From NCBI GenBank assembly GCA_014804795.1, contig JAAUZC010000052.1:1-53713 (forward strand): a stretch of 53,713 nt of DNA. Reading direction: 5' to 3'. A program made the position numbers and the translations under genes. Of this stretch, positions 44,255 to 52,968 are shown piece after piece. A model generated the notes under the pieces. That model saw only the letters and a list, made by a program, of their open reading frames with translations, was not told the origin of the DNA and made no database searches. Source of the DNA: Lachnospiraceae bacterium (lineage in GTDB: Bacteria > Bacillota > Clostridia > Lachnospirales > Lachnospiraceae). Numbering within the stretch: the stretch's first letter is position 1; every line of letters starts with the position of its first letter.

Positions 44255-46549
44255 TCACCGTGGATCATTCGTATCTTCCGGATTTCCTCCTCCCGCTACA
44301 CCTATCCCCGATCCGAGCAAAGAGCCCGCCTCCAGGTCATGCCCTGTCTCGGGATCGATCTGATGCCCGGTATTTGGATCAATATAGTTGCCGGTATCCG
44401 GATCTTTTTCAAACGTTTTCCAGATTTCCCGTGTAAAGCCGTTATCGCCGCCTTCGCCGGTTTCTCCTTCACCTGTCTCTCCCTCACCGGTTCCCTCGGG
44501 TGTATTTCCGCCTTCCGGATCCTCTCCCTCACCGGACTCGCCTTCCTCCGGCGTCTCCCCTTCTTCCCCGGTTTCCTCCGAGGGCATATTGTCTCCGGCA
44601 ACGGCCTGTTGTCTGTAGTAGTTTGTATTTTCAAGATGCAGTGCATCCAGTTCTTCCTGTTCCTTTTCAGTCACTTCCTCCGTCATGAAAATGCCCAGAT
44701 ACGGCAGTGTCTCTGTCAGAATACTGCGCACCAGTTTTGTCGCAAATTTCGCATCATCCTGGTCCGATGTGTTCGGTCTGTCCACGACGACATAGATCGC
44801 GATCTGCGGGTCATCCGCCGGTGCGTAACCCATAAAGGAAACCACATAATTTATCTTATCACGGGGAACCATCTCCGCTGTTCCCGTCTTGCCGCCGATG
44901 GCATATCCGGCAGGCCTTGCCGTGGTACCGGTTCCTTCTATGACGACGCCGTTGCAATAGTCAATGATCGTATCGCTGACACTGGGAGAAATGGTTTGTT
45001 TCAGTATTCTCGGCTCAATCGTCTGCACAGTGGAGCCGTCCTGCGCAGCAATCCTGCTGACCACGTGAGGCTCATAGTAGTTTCCGCCATTGATCAGGGA
45101 ACAGTATGCTGTGATCATCTGAATCATCGTCACGTTGAAGCCCTGTCCAAAGGAACAGGTGGCCAACTCTGTGGGACCCATATTTGTCTCGTCATAAATC
45201 AGCCCCACTGTCCTCGCCTCACCCGCCAGATCGATGTTGGTCTTCAATCCGAAGTTAAAGCTGTGCTGATAAGCACAAAACGTATTTTTTCCGCTTGCTT
45301 CCGCAATATACATAAGCGCCACGTTGCAGGATTTTTCCACCGCCTCTTTTACGCTCAGTTCTCCGTCCCCATAGGTGTTATGACAGCTGATCGGCCAACC
45401 GCCGATCTCCCGCTTTCCGGTACACAGATATCTCTCGTTCCCAGTAATTGCTCCACAATCCAGCGCCGCAGCCACGGTAAAAGGCTTCATCGTGGAGCCC
45501 GGCTCATAGGTATCGGAAATACAGTAATTTCTCCACAGCTTATTATAAGTATCATAAATCGTGCCGTCCTCTTCCATTGCTGCAATTTCCTCCGGTGTAT
45601 ACAGCGCACTGATATCCTTCGGATTATTCAGATCAAATCCCGGCGCACTCGCCATAGCAAGCACGTTGCCGGTATTTACCTCCATAATGATGCAGCCCGC
45701 ATTGTAAGCGCCCTGGCCCTCTCTGGCAATATCCTTATTATCCTCCATAAATTTATTCAGATATTTTTCCGCAATGCTCTGCACATTAGCGTCTATCGTG
45801 CTGACGACCGTATAGCCGTCTATCGCCGGTTTTACGGTTCTCTCCAAAATGGTATCATCGTTCAGATAACCGTATTCTCTGCCGGTGCTCCCGTTTAATG
45901 TATCATTGTAATATTCTTCCAGTCCGTAAGTCCCCTTGTTTTCCTCTGTGATGAACCCGATGACATCACTGGCAAGGGAACCGTTCGGATAATATCTTCT
46001 GTACTCTTTCTCGAACCATACCCCCTTGATATTCACTCCTTTTTTCTCATCTGCTTCCAACTCCAAAAAAGGCTCAATCTCGTCATAAGTAAGCTGTCTC
46101 AAAAAAATCTTATATTGCGCTCTCTGATTTTTATCCTTATTTTTATTATCATTCAGATACTGATTCAGTTCTGTCTGATCCAAAGTCGGGAAACAGGTCC
46201 GCAGCGCATTTACGGTGGGCTGAAGGTAGTCATCCTTATCAAGCACCAGCTTTGCATCCACGATCAGATTATACACTCTTTCGCTGGTGGCAAGGACGGT
46301 GCCGTTTCTGTCTAAAATATCACCCCGTTTAAAGGGCAGCGTGGTCGAGTCATACTGCTGCTGGGAGAGTACCTGTTTTTCATATTCTTTTCCGTTATTT
46401 TTTCCAATATAAAAAAGCTTTACACTGAGACCCAGAAAAGCCAACAGTACTATAAAAAACAGTACCACCAGTTTTTTCTGCATCCGCAGTGTAAATTTCC
46501 GCTCCGTCGCTTTTATTTTTTTTCGTTTTCTTTCTCTTTGCGCAGCCAA
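44255..46549 (-). CDS. Class B penicillin-binding protein (FtsI/PBP2-like) with long acidic C-terminal tail
   Basis: A 764-residue septal transpeptidase. One membrane helix (about 26-48), a dimerisation domain (RGDILDRNGTVLATSERV, given as RGDILDRNGTVLA), and catalytic motifs STMK at 352-355, SCN at 407-409 and KTG at 554-556. Residues ~655-764 are an extracellular tail of Glu/Gly/Thr repeats and a triple DPxTG unit. The start is TTG at 46549 with AGGAG 9 bases upstream. It lies between ftsL and the second PBP gene, the place of ftsI. Confidence 0.9.
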   Translation of the reverse strand: MAAQRERKRKKIKATERKFTLRMQKKLVVLFFIVLLAFLGLSVKLFYIGKNNGKEYEKQVLSQQQYDSTTLPFKRGDILDRNGTVLATSERVYNLIVDAKLVLDKDDYLQPTVNALRTCFPTLDQTELNQYLNDNKNKDKNQRAQYKIFLRQLTYDEIEPFLELEADEKKGVNIKGVWFEKEYRRYYPNGSLASDVIGFITEENKGTYGLEEYYNDTLNGSTGREYGYLNDDTILERTVKPAIDGYTVVSTIDANVQSIAEKYLNKFMEDNKDIAREGQGAYNAGCIIMEVNTGNVLAMASAPGFDLNNPKDISALYTPEEIAAMEEDGTIYDTYNKLWRNYCISDTYEPGSTMKPFTVAAALDCGAITGNERYLCTGKREIGGWPISCHNTYGDGELSVKEAVEKSCNVALMYIAEASGKNTFCAYQHSFNFGLKTNIDLAGEARTVGLIYDETNMGPTELATCSFGQGFNVTMIQMITAYCSLINGGNYYEPHVVSRIAAQDGSTVQTIEPRILKQTISPSVSDTIIDYCNGVVIEGTGTTARPAGYAIGGKTGTAEMVPRDKINYVVSFMGYAPADDPQIAIYVVVDRPNTSDQDDAKFATKLVRSILTETLPYLGIFMTEEVTEKEQEELDALHLENTNYYRQQAVAGDNMPSEETGEEGETPEEGESGEGEDPEGGNTPEGTGEGETGEGETGEGGDNGFTREIWKTFEKDPDTGNYIDPNTGHQIDPETGHDLEAGSLLGSGIGVAGGGNPEDTNDPR

Positions 46550-46584
46550 AGATCGTATCTCCTATTCCGATTTTATCATGTATT

Positions 46585-47070
46585 CTAATCCAGACTTTCT
46601 GTCTGACGCACATAGTCCGTCTCAGAATTTTCCACATTAATGATCTGCCCTTCATTCGCATAAGTCATGCCCAACTCACCGATTGCAATCGCCTTGATCT
46701 GCTCTAAGTCAAGGCTGCTGTTGATCCGGTTGTACTCCTCATCGTTGGCTAACTTCAAATTATTATATCTGGACTCCATTTCGGAAATCGCCTCCACGCA
46801 GTTTGTGATATCCGACTGCAAATTGATATAACTGCATAACGTCATGATGGCAAAAGCAAGCGCTGCTGACAAAAAAAGTACATATCCCGGATTCATGTGG
46901 GATGCTTTCTCTCTGTTTTTTCTGGTCGTATTGCTCAAGCGTTTTCTTTTCGGTACTTCTCTGGAATCATAAACCTCCCGAAGTTCCCTTGCTGCGCTGC
47001 CTTCCAAATATGCAATTTTTCCCGAGGCTTCATATCTGCGAGTATTTGTATGTTTCCTTCTTTCTGCCAT
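46585..47070 (-). CDS. ftsL: FtsL-like septum formation protein
   Basis: A 161-residue bitopic protein. A basic ~60-residue cytoplasmic part precedes one membrane helix (VLFLSAALAFAIMTLCSYI) and an extracellular coiled coil (ISEMESRYNNLKLANDEE) ending with GELGMTYANEGQIINVE, typical of FtsL/DivIC-like proteins. It recruits septal PBP and FtsW. Its identity rests on structure plus position between rsmH and the PBP gene, as sequence conservation in FtsL is low. Confidence 0.85.
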   Translation of the reverse strand: MAERRKHTNTRRYEASGKIAYLEGSAARELREVYDSREVPKRKRLSNTTRKNREKASHMNPGYVLFLSAALAFAIMTLCSYINLQSDITNCVEAISEMESRYNNLKLANDEEYNRINSSLDLEQIKAIAIGELGMTYANEGQIINVENSETDYVRQTESLD

Positions 47071-47106
47071 TTCTCTGTTCTCGCTTTCCTTCCGGCGTTT
47101 CAGGTC

Positions 47107-48063
47107 TTATAAATCTTCCCCGCGCCGGAATACGCGCAGCTTCGCGCTCTTTGATCTGTTGTTCCTCTCCACTTCTTCTTTTGACGGAAGAATTGGTTTT
47201 CTTGTCATCACTTTTCCCTTTGACACCCTGCCGCAGGTACACACCGGAAATTCCGGCGGACAAATACAGGGGGATTCATTTGTGCGGAAAGCCGTTTTTA
47301 CGATTCTGTCTTCCAGCGAATGGAATGTGATAATACAGATTCGTCCGCCCGGTTTTAAAAAGGAGATCATATCGTCCAACGAATCCCGCAATACCTCCAG
47401 TTCGCGGTTGCACTCAATGCGAATGGCCTGATAGGTTTTTTTCGACGGATGGCCGCCGCCCTGCCGCATCTTTGCCGGTATCGCATTCTTAATGATCTCA
47501 TTGAGTTCGAAAGTCGTCGTGATCTCTTTCTTTTCCCTTTCCCTTACAATATGCTTCGCAATATTCTTTGCAAACTGCTCCTCTCCATAGTCCTTTATAA
47601 TATGAAACAGCTCTCCCTCCGAATAACCGTTTATAATCTCTTTTGCACTTAAAGTACTTCTTGTGTCCATCCGCATATCAAGCGGTGCGTCATACCGATA
47701 GGAAAAACCTCTCTCCCTCGTATCAAACTGGTAGGAAGAAACCCCCAGATCCAGCACAATACCGTCCACACCGTCTATTCCCAGTTCCTTTAAAGCCGCT
47801 ACCGCATTGCGGTAATTATTCCTGAGTATCGTCACTTTCCCGGCATAGGGTTCCAACCGTTTTGATGCCGCCGCAATCGCCGCTTCATCCTGATCGATTC
47901 CGAAAAACCTTCCCTTATCAGAAAGCCTTTTCACCACTTCCTCGGCATGACCGCCGCCGCCTAACGTGCCATCCAGATAGACCCCGTCCGGTCTGATATG
48001 AAGTTGCTCGATCGTTTCATGAAGCAAAACCGAATCATGCTGAAATACCATAGTTTTCCCCAT
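47107..48063 (-). CDS. rsmH: 16S rRNA (cytosine(1402)-N4)-methyltransferase
   Basis: A 318-residue SAM-dependent methyltransferase. SAM motif I is [15 protein letters not shown] near 29-43; [12 protein letters not shown] and [16 protein letters not shown] follow; the C-terminal [13 protein letters not shown] is diagnostic. It also carries a Cys-rich [13 protein letters not shown] stretch common in Firmicute RsmH. It is the second gene of the dcw cluster, 23 bases after mraZ. Confidence 0.97.
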   Translation of the reverse strand: MGKTMVFQHDSVLLHETIEQLHIRPDGVYLDGTLGGGGHAEEVVKRLSDKGRFFGIDQDEAAIAAASKRLEPYAGKVTILRNNYRNAVAALKELGIDGVDGIVLDLGVSSYQFDTRERGFSYRYDAPLDMRMDTRSTLSAKEIINGYSEGELFHIIKDYGEEQFAKNIAKHIVREREKKEITTTFELNEIIKNAIPAKMRQGGGHPSKKTYQAIRIECNRELEVLRDSLDDMISFLKPGGRICIITFHSLEDRIVKTAFRTNESPCICPPEFPVCTCGRVSKGKVMTRKPILPSKEEVERNNRSKSAKLRVFRRGEDL

Positions 48064-48086
48064 TTCTCAGCCGCGATAAAGATCCA

Positions 48087-48521
48087 CTAGAGCCTTATTC
48101 CCATACTGGAAAGTTCTTCCACCACATCATCCATCTCTTCAAAAGAAGTTTCCATGCTCTCATAACGGGCTTTACTCCAGATTTCTACCTTTGTTCCCAC
48201 GCCGACAGATACCACATCTTTTGTAATACCCGCATATTCCCGCAGTTTTGCGGGAAGCAGGATTCTTCCCTGTCCGTCCACTTCCACTTCTGCGGCGCCT
48301 GCAAAGAAGAAACGTATAAATTGTCTGCCGTTTTTACTGCTCAGCGGTAAATTTTTGATGCCCTCTTCTACGCGATGCCACTCATCTTCACCGTAGGCAA
48401 ACAAACAGCCGTCCAGCCCTTTCGTCACCACGAATTTCTTTCCCAATTCATCGCGGAATCTGGAAGGGACGAAGAGCCTGCCTTTTGCATCTGAAGTATG
48501 GTCATATTCTCCCATAAACAT
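48087..48521 (-). CDS. mraZ: Transcriptional regulator MraZ
   Basis: A 144-residue protein made of two SpoVT/AbrB-like repeats, each with a D-x-K/Q-GR motif (HTSDAKGRLFVPSRFR and VEVDGQGRILLPAKLR). MraZ forms rings and binds direct repeats in its own promoter to control the dcw cluster. AAGGTG precedes the ATG. It is the first gene of the cluster; four repeats matching its expected operator lie in its leader. Confidence 0.97.
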   Translation of the reverse strand: MFMGEYDHTSDAKGRLFVPSRFRDELGKKFVVTKGLDGCLFAYGEDEWHRVEEGIKNLPLSSKNGRQFIRFFFAGAAEVEVDGQGRILLPAKLREYAGITKDVVSVGVGTKVEIWSKARYESMETSFEEMDDVVEELSSMGIRL

Positions 48522-48540
48522 GCGGCATCACCTTCTTTTT

Positions 48541-48582
48541 TCACCACTTTTAAACACTAGTCCACCATTACTCACCACTTTT
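48541..48582 (-). promoter_or_regulatory. Putative MraZ operator (four phased GTGG-type repeats)
   Basis: On the minus strand the units GTGG, ATGG, GTGT and GTGG recur at 10, 11 and 10 bases, two of them in an AAAAGTGGTGA context. They lie directly downstream of the mraZ -10. MraZ operators in other bacteria are runs of TGGG- or AAAGTGG-type repeats with about 10-bp period, so autorepression is likely. Confidence 0.7.
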
Positions 48583-48587
48583 ATGAT

Positions 48588-48616
48588 ATTCTAACCTACT
48601 TTTCCTCATTTGACAA
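48588..48616 (-). promoter_or_regulatory. Sigma-A promoter of mraZ / dcw cluster
   Basis: TTGTCA (48611-48616) and TAGAAT (48588-48593), each 5 of 6 consensus bases, are 17 bases apart, about 70 bases upstream of the mraZ ATG. Confidence 0.8.
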
Positions 48617-48642
48617 GCCCTCGCTCTTCCCGCAAAATACGT

Positions 48643-48680
48643 AAAAAAAGACATTTTGCAAGTCTTTTTACAAAATGTCT
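48643..48680 (-). terminator. Intrinsic terminator of the ECF sigma/anti-sigma operon
   Basis: AGACATTTTG (48649-48658) and CAAAATGTCT (48671-48680) form a 10-bp stem with a 12-base loop; minus-strand RNA continues with seven U residues. It sits just upstream of the mraZ promoter. The 150 bases between it and the anti-sigma gene are AT-rich with nothing else recognised. Confidence 0.88.
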
Positions 48681-48829
48681 CTTTCTTGTCTACCATATCT
48701 TGTGTCAGTTTTTTATTCATCTACAAAATACGCCATTTATTATATCTTAAACTTCTATTAAAAAAAATTTATATTATTTTTATTATTGCATCATCTTTGC
48801 AGCATCTACAGAAAAATCATTCCTTTCTC

Positions 48830-50230
48830 TTACTCGGCTAATCGGATATACCCTTCCAGACCGTCCCTGATTTCGCCCGCTGTCATAGATTCTGTCTGCC
48901 ACAGATCATTATTGCCGCCTGCCGGATACAGTAAAAAGTCATCCGCACGGTCTTTATCTACAACAAAAAGCAATGTATATTCCATGTCCTCTCCCACTTT
49001 CATTTCTCTCCAGAAGAAATGCCCTCTGCTTTCGCCTTCTGTATTTATTGCCTGATCAAAATAAACCGCACTGTCATCCATTTGCAGATAATAATTTTCT
49101 TCCGGTACGGCTTCATAAGAATCTTCCGCCCACGTAAAAGTGCCTTCTTTTGTCTTTGTTATATACTGCAGATTAAAGTCCAGAGGGATATCCGGGTCTG
49201 TATCATCATAGCAGTGTACTTTGACATCCACCCGCAGAAATTCCTGTTCTGCCTGCGCCTCTTCCATAATCTCACCGTTTTTGTCAATATGCCGCCTCAT
49301 GTAAGGGCGCAGCGTCTTATCTGCATTAAGCCATCCGTCAAACCTCGTATGATCAAAGAAATTCTTTTCCGCATATCCCTTAGAACTTTCCAAAAATTCG
49401 TAGCCGGTCACTGTGAAACCAAAAGACTGATCAAATCTCTCCACTTTCAACTCCTCGCCCACCGCGCAGATTTTCTCATCCGGTATACCGAGTGTCATCA
49501 GGGCATCCCATCTTTTTTGACTTTCCAGCGCATCAACTGCAGCACTCGCTTCTTCTTTCCGTCGCAGCTCTTTATCTTCCTCTGTCTCATAACTCCCGTC
49601 GCCTGTTCGCTCTACATGCAGGGAATCCGCAAATTGAAAGAGTTCTTTCCTGTCTACGGTATATCCTGCCACAATCTCCAATACATATCCCTCTTCTTCA
49701 TTAAACAAGAAGATATTGACACCGGACTGATTCTTTTTCGCATCCTGAAAGGTAATCACATCCGCCTCCATACCGCTTAATTCAGTCTTCTCTATTTTAT
49801 CAATATGGTTTATGGTAATCCCGCCGTTTATTCTATCCAGTTCCGCTGTCGTATAGATCGGCATGATCGTAATCCACTCATCGTTTTCTCCATAATATTT
49901 CCCGTCGCCGTCCTCATCATCTGAAAACCCTTTCGGAATATATCCCGCACTCACCTGATATTCCCCCGGAACCAGTTCGTAGTTCAGGGCAAATTCATAA
50001 GTAAGGGCATTCTCTTCCACACTCTCGAATTTCTGAAAATATACAACTGCCGCATAGACAGCAGATGGTATCATAATGATCAGGGCAGCAACCGCCGCCG
50101 CACTGAGCAAACTTCCATGTTTCTTTTTCCTCTTCTTCATTTTTATCTCTCCTCTCCGTATCTGCCCATAGGCATTCTGCAATCTGTCCTCTATAACCTG
50201 CGGAAGTTTTTCCTCTATATTATTCTTCAT
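48830..50230 (-). CDS. Probable membrane anti-sigma factor / DUF4367-type protein partner of the ECF sigma factor
   Basis: A 466-residue single-pass protein: ~35 cytoplasmic residues (IEEKLPQVIEDRLQNAYGQI), a basic stretch (KKRKKKH), one membrane helix (LSAAAVAALIIMIPSAVYAAV) and a ~400-residue extracellular part. The first extracellular domain (EYQVSAGYIPKGFSDDEDG ... MEADVITFQ ... EIVAGYTVDRKELFQFADSLHVE, cited in pieces) resembles DUF4367; the second is beta-rich and unrecognised. The gene overlaps the ECF sigma gene by 4 bases, the usual sign of a sigma/anti-sigma pair. No zinc-binding ZAS motif is present. Confidence 0.72.
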   Translation of the reverse strand: MKNNIEEKLPQVIEDRLQNAYGQIRRGEIKMKKRKKKHGSLLSAAAVAALIIMIPSAVYAAVVYFQKFESVEENALTYEFALNYELVPGEYQVSAGYIPKGFSDDEDGDGKYYGENDEWITIMPIYTTAELDRINGGITINHIDKIEKTELSGMEADVITFQDAKKNQSGVNIFLFNEEEGYVLEIVAGYTVDRKELFQFADSLHVERTGDGSYETEEDKELRRKEEASAAVDALESQKRWDALMTLGIPDEKICAVGEELKVERFDQSFGFTVTGYEFLESSKGYAEKNFFDHTRFDGWLNADKTLRPYMRRHIDKNGEIMEEAQAEQEFLRVDVKVHCYDDTDPDIPLDFNLQYITKTKEGTFTWAEDSYEAVPEENYYLQMDDSAVYFDQAINTEGESRGHFFWREMKVGEDMEYTLLFVVDKDRADDFLLYPAGGNNDLWQTESMTAGEIRDGLEGYIRLAE

Positions 50231-50742
50231 GCATATCCTCCATTTCTGTTTGGTTCCATCTCCGCACGCAGTGTTTCCCGTCCGCGCTTTAACCTGCTCA
50301 TCACCGTACTTTCTTTCATTTCCATACAGGCCGCAATTTCCTTTGCTTTCATGCCGTAGACATAATATAAGGTAAAAATACTGCGATCCTGCTCCTTAAG
50401 GGGTTCAATCAGTTCCTCAAATCTCAGAGCTTTGTCACCGCTTTCTCCCTCTGCAGGTTCCGGTATCTCTTCCGTGGGGAGCACACGCTTGCGCCCTTTC
50501 AAAATGTCCTTACAGTTATTGATCAGTATCCGTATCATCCATGTTTTGAAATAGGCGTTCTTTTCCAATGTTCCCAACTTTTCAAAACATTTTAAAACCG
50601 TCTCCGACATAGCGTCCGCTATATCTTCCTGATCGCGCAGAAATCCTCTGGCAACTTTATACATACTTTGTTTATTTTCTTCCATCAGGGTGATAAAGGC
50701 CTCGGCATCACCCCGTTTCGCCCTTTTCACAAGAAGCTCCAC
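50227..50742 (-). CDS. ECF-subfamily RNA polymerase sigma factor
   Basis: A 171-residue sigma-70 family protein with only regions 2 and 4. Region 2 reads GFLRDQEDIADAMSETVLKCFEKL and AYFKTWMIRILINNCKD in parts; region 4 reads YYVYGMKAKEIAACMEMKESTV with the recognition helix MSRLKRGRETL. It starts at GTG 50742 with GAGGAGG at 8-base spacing and overlaps the membrane partner gene by 4 bases. The stimulus is unknown; members of this group (SigV/SigW-like) often answer envelope stress. Confidence 0.9.
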   Translation of the reverse strand: MELLVKRAKRGDAEAFITLMEENKQSMYKVARGFLRDQEDIADAMSETVLKCFEKLGTLEKNAYFKTWMIRILINNCKDILKGRKRVLPTEEIPEPAEGESGDKALRFEELIEPLKEQDRSIFTLYYVYGMKAKEIAACMEMKESTVMSRLKRGRETLRAEMEPNRNGGYA

Positions 50743-51036
50743 CTGTTTTACCTCCTCATCTGTATCAAGTTTCGGAATTCCTCATCTCTTTACTTATTAG
50801 ACAATGGTAAGTGAGAAAATATTGCATATACTTTTAAATTTTTTACTCCTATTACTATAAGAAATCACAGAATAATCTTCAATCTCTCTCCGCTTTTTCT
50901 CTCATTTGGCACTATGCCCAAAAAAAGGCTCTGAATTGCCGCAAAATCTATAAGATGACATTTGCCTTTTTTCCGTCCATCTGCTAATATCATCTCAACA
51001 GAAAAATAAAAAGCAACCTTCAGGAGGTTTCAAAAT
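50743..51036. other. Intergenic region between divergent ECF sigma operon and BMP operon
   Basis: 294 bases, AT-rich in its left half. It holds the ribosome binding site of the sigma gene, a candidate promoter for the BMP gene, and a Pyr-rich middle. No terminator, riboswitch or small gene was recognised, and no clear ECF-type promoter could be assigned to the sigma gene. Confidence 0.6.
50962..50990 (+). promoter_or_regulatory. Putative promoter of the BMP-phosphoesterase operon
   Basis: TTGCCT (50962-50967) and TAATAT (50985-50990) are 17 bases apart, about 47 bases before the ATG. Each matches 4 of 6 consensus bases. AGGAGG stands 9 bases before the start codon. Confidence 0.5.
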
Positions 51037-52968
51037 ATGGTAATTACCGATTATTCAACCGCATTAAAAAAGGGAAAACGCAGTTATCAGCTTGCACTCA
51101 CCAAAGGCGAGTACCCTTATCTGCCCGCACTGGACGATATTTTATCGTACACAGAAGTAACCGCTTCCGTAAATCTCGGTCTGATGGATATTCCCTTATC
51201 CAAAATCGTAGGAACAAAAACCTCCGGCAGAACCAATTCTTTTGCCGATAATTTCATGCCGCTTTTACCGGAAAAATCCGAATTTGCCGCAAAATGGTCC
51301 TCCCTTTATAATCACCAGATCGATGACGGCATCAGAGATCCGATCGTTGTCTATGAATTTATGCACCGTTTTTATGTGCAGGAAGGAAACAAGAGAGTCA
51401 GTGTCATGAAATATCTGGGCTCCTATAGTATTCCCGGTACGGTAACCCGGATCATCCCTAAAAAAAATGATGATAAGGAAATCTGCCTGTACTACGAGTT
51501 TCTGGACTTTTACGAAGTATCGGAATCCTATGATGTCTGGTTCAGCAAAGAAGGCTGCTATAAAAAGCTGATAAAACTGATGGGGAAAAATCCGGGAGAA
51601 GTCTGGACTAAGGAAGAGAGATCATCTTTCCATGCCGCCTGTGAAAAATTCGGGACGGCATATCAGGCTGTTTACGGGGATAAACTGAAATTGTCTGCTT
51701 CAGATGCCCTCTTAATTTATATAGAATTGTACGGTTATGATACACTCAAAGGGGAAACTCTGGTCAAACTCAAGCAAGCTCTGGAAAAAACCCAGAAAGA
51801 GCTGCATCTTGTTGAAAAAGGAAGCCAGGTGACACTGGTAAATGATCCGGAACTGTCAAAACCTTCCCTGCTCGGAAAGATCCTGCCGGTGGGACCTACA
51901 CCGGAGACCTTAAAAATAGCTTTCCTCTACCGGAAGACCACGGAAACTTCCAGCTGGGCTTATGCCCATGAACTGGGACGTCTTCATCTGGAGCAGGCTT
52001 TTGGCGGAAAATTGAAAACTCTTGCCATAGAAGACGTCAATACGGATGAACAGATGAAAGATGCTGTGGATAATGCCGTAGCCGCAGGCTGCAATGTGAT
52101 CTTTGCCACGGCAGTCCAGATGGTGAACCAGTGCGTGCGCTCCGCCATACAATACCCGAAAGTAAAGTTTTTCAACTGTTCCGTGAAAATGCCCTACTCT
52201 TCCGTGCACACGTACTATGCCAGAATGTATGAAGCTAAATTTTTGATCGGCGCTATTGCCGCAGCTGTCTCTCAGACGGATAAGCTTGGATATATGGCGG
52301 ATTACCCCATCTACGGCACCCTTGCAAATATCAATGCCTTTGCCCTTGGCGCCCGCATGATCAACCCTTATGTGAAAGTGTATCTGGACTGGTCCAGATT
52401 AAAAGAACAGGACGGCAAAAAAAGGCTGCAGCAGGATGGTCTGCTGTTTATGTCCGATGATGATATGATCACGCCGAATAATCCGACCAGAGAATACGGA
52501 TTATATTTAAAGAAAGAGGATGGTACATTGGAAAACCTTGCGACTCCAATCTGGCATTGGGGCAAATTCTATGAGCGGATTGTCACAAATATCTGTAACG
52601 GCAGCGAGACAAACGCTTCCAAAAAGGAGACAGCCATCAACTACTGGTGGGGTATGTCCGCAGATGTGATCGATGTGATCTGTTCGGGGAAAATGCCTCA
52701 CGGCACGCACCGGCTCATCAACTTCTTAAAAAGCTCTATCTGCGCAGGCAGCTTTAAGCCTTTCGACGGCCTGATCTATTCTCAGGACGGCATTATTCGC
52801 TGTAAAGAAGGGGAATCTCTGCAGCCTGAAGATATTCTGACAATGAACTGGCTTGCAGAAAATGTGGTAGGAAAGATACCGGAATTTGAAGAACTTACGG
52901 AAGAGGCACAGATGCTCTCAGGACTTCAGGGTATCTATAAGGATGACAATGAAAAAGGAAACAGCTGA
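51037..52968 (+). CDS. Cytosolic BMP-family (nucleoside-binding) protein with ParB-like N-terminal domain
   Basis: A 643-residue protein. Residues ~100-140 (IVVYEFMHRFYVQEGNKRVSVMKYLGSY, cited as FYVQEGNKRVSVMKYLG at 112-128) match the ParB/sulfiredoxin-fold signature, with GNKR at the place of GERR. A helical section follows (about 150-285). Residues ~291-620 are a Bmp/PnrA-like periplasmic-binding fold (IAFLYRKTTETSSWAYAHELG, AAGCNVIFATAVQ, KFLIGAIAAAVSQTDKLGYMAD; each a typical BMP strand-loop). BMP proteins normally are exported lipoproteins binding purine nucleosides; this one has no signal peptide or lipobox, so it should be cytosolic. It overlaps the downstream phosphoesterase gene by 20 bases. 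Function is unknown. Confidence 0.82.
   Translation: MVITDYSTALKKGKRSYQLALTKGEYPYLPALDDILSYTEVTASVNLGLMDIPLSKIVGTKTSGRTNSFADNFMPLLPEKSEFAAKWSSLYNHQIDDGIRDPIVVYEFMHRFYVQEGNKRVSVMKYLGSYSIPGTVTRIIPKKNDDKEICLYYEFLDFYEVSESYDVWFSKEGCYKKLIKLMGKNPGEVWTKEERSSFHAACEKFGTAYQAVYGDKLKLSASDALLIYIELYGYDTLKGETLVKLKQALEKTQKELHLVEKGSQVTLVNDPELSKPSLLGKILPVGPTPETLKIAFLYRKTTETSSWAYAHELGRLHLEQAFGGKLKTLAIEDVNTDEQMKDAVDNAVAAGCNVIFATAVQMVNQCVRSAIQYPKVKFFNCSVKMPYSSVHTYYARMYEAKFLIGAIAAAVSQTDKLGYMADYPIYGTLANINAFALGARMINPYVKVYLDWSRLKEQDGKKRLQQDGLLFMSDDDMITPNNPTREYGLYLKKEDGTLENLATPIWHWGKFYERIVTNICNGSETNASKKETAINYWWGMSADVIDVICSGKMPHGTHRLINFLKSSICAGSFKPFDGLIYSQDGIIRCKEGESLQPEDILTMNWLAENVVGKIPEFEELTEEAQMLSGLQGIYKDDNEKGNS

Noticed and set aside
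44339-45898. 519-codon open frame on the plus strand, antisense to the first PBP gene
   Set aside because: It mirrors a well-conserved transpeptidase on the other strand, has no ribosome binding site and encodes a Cys/His/Arg-rich sequence with no domain.
42390-46549. Two PBP genes as one gene split by frameshift
   Set aside because: Each has its own membrane helix, dimerisation domain and full set of catalytic motifs.
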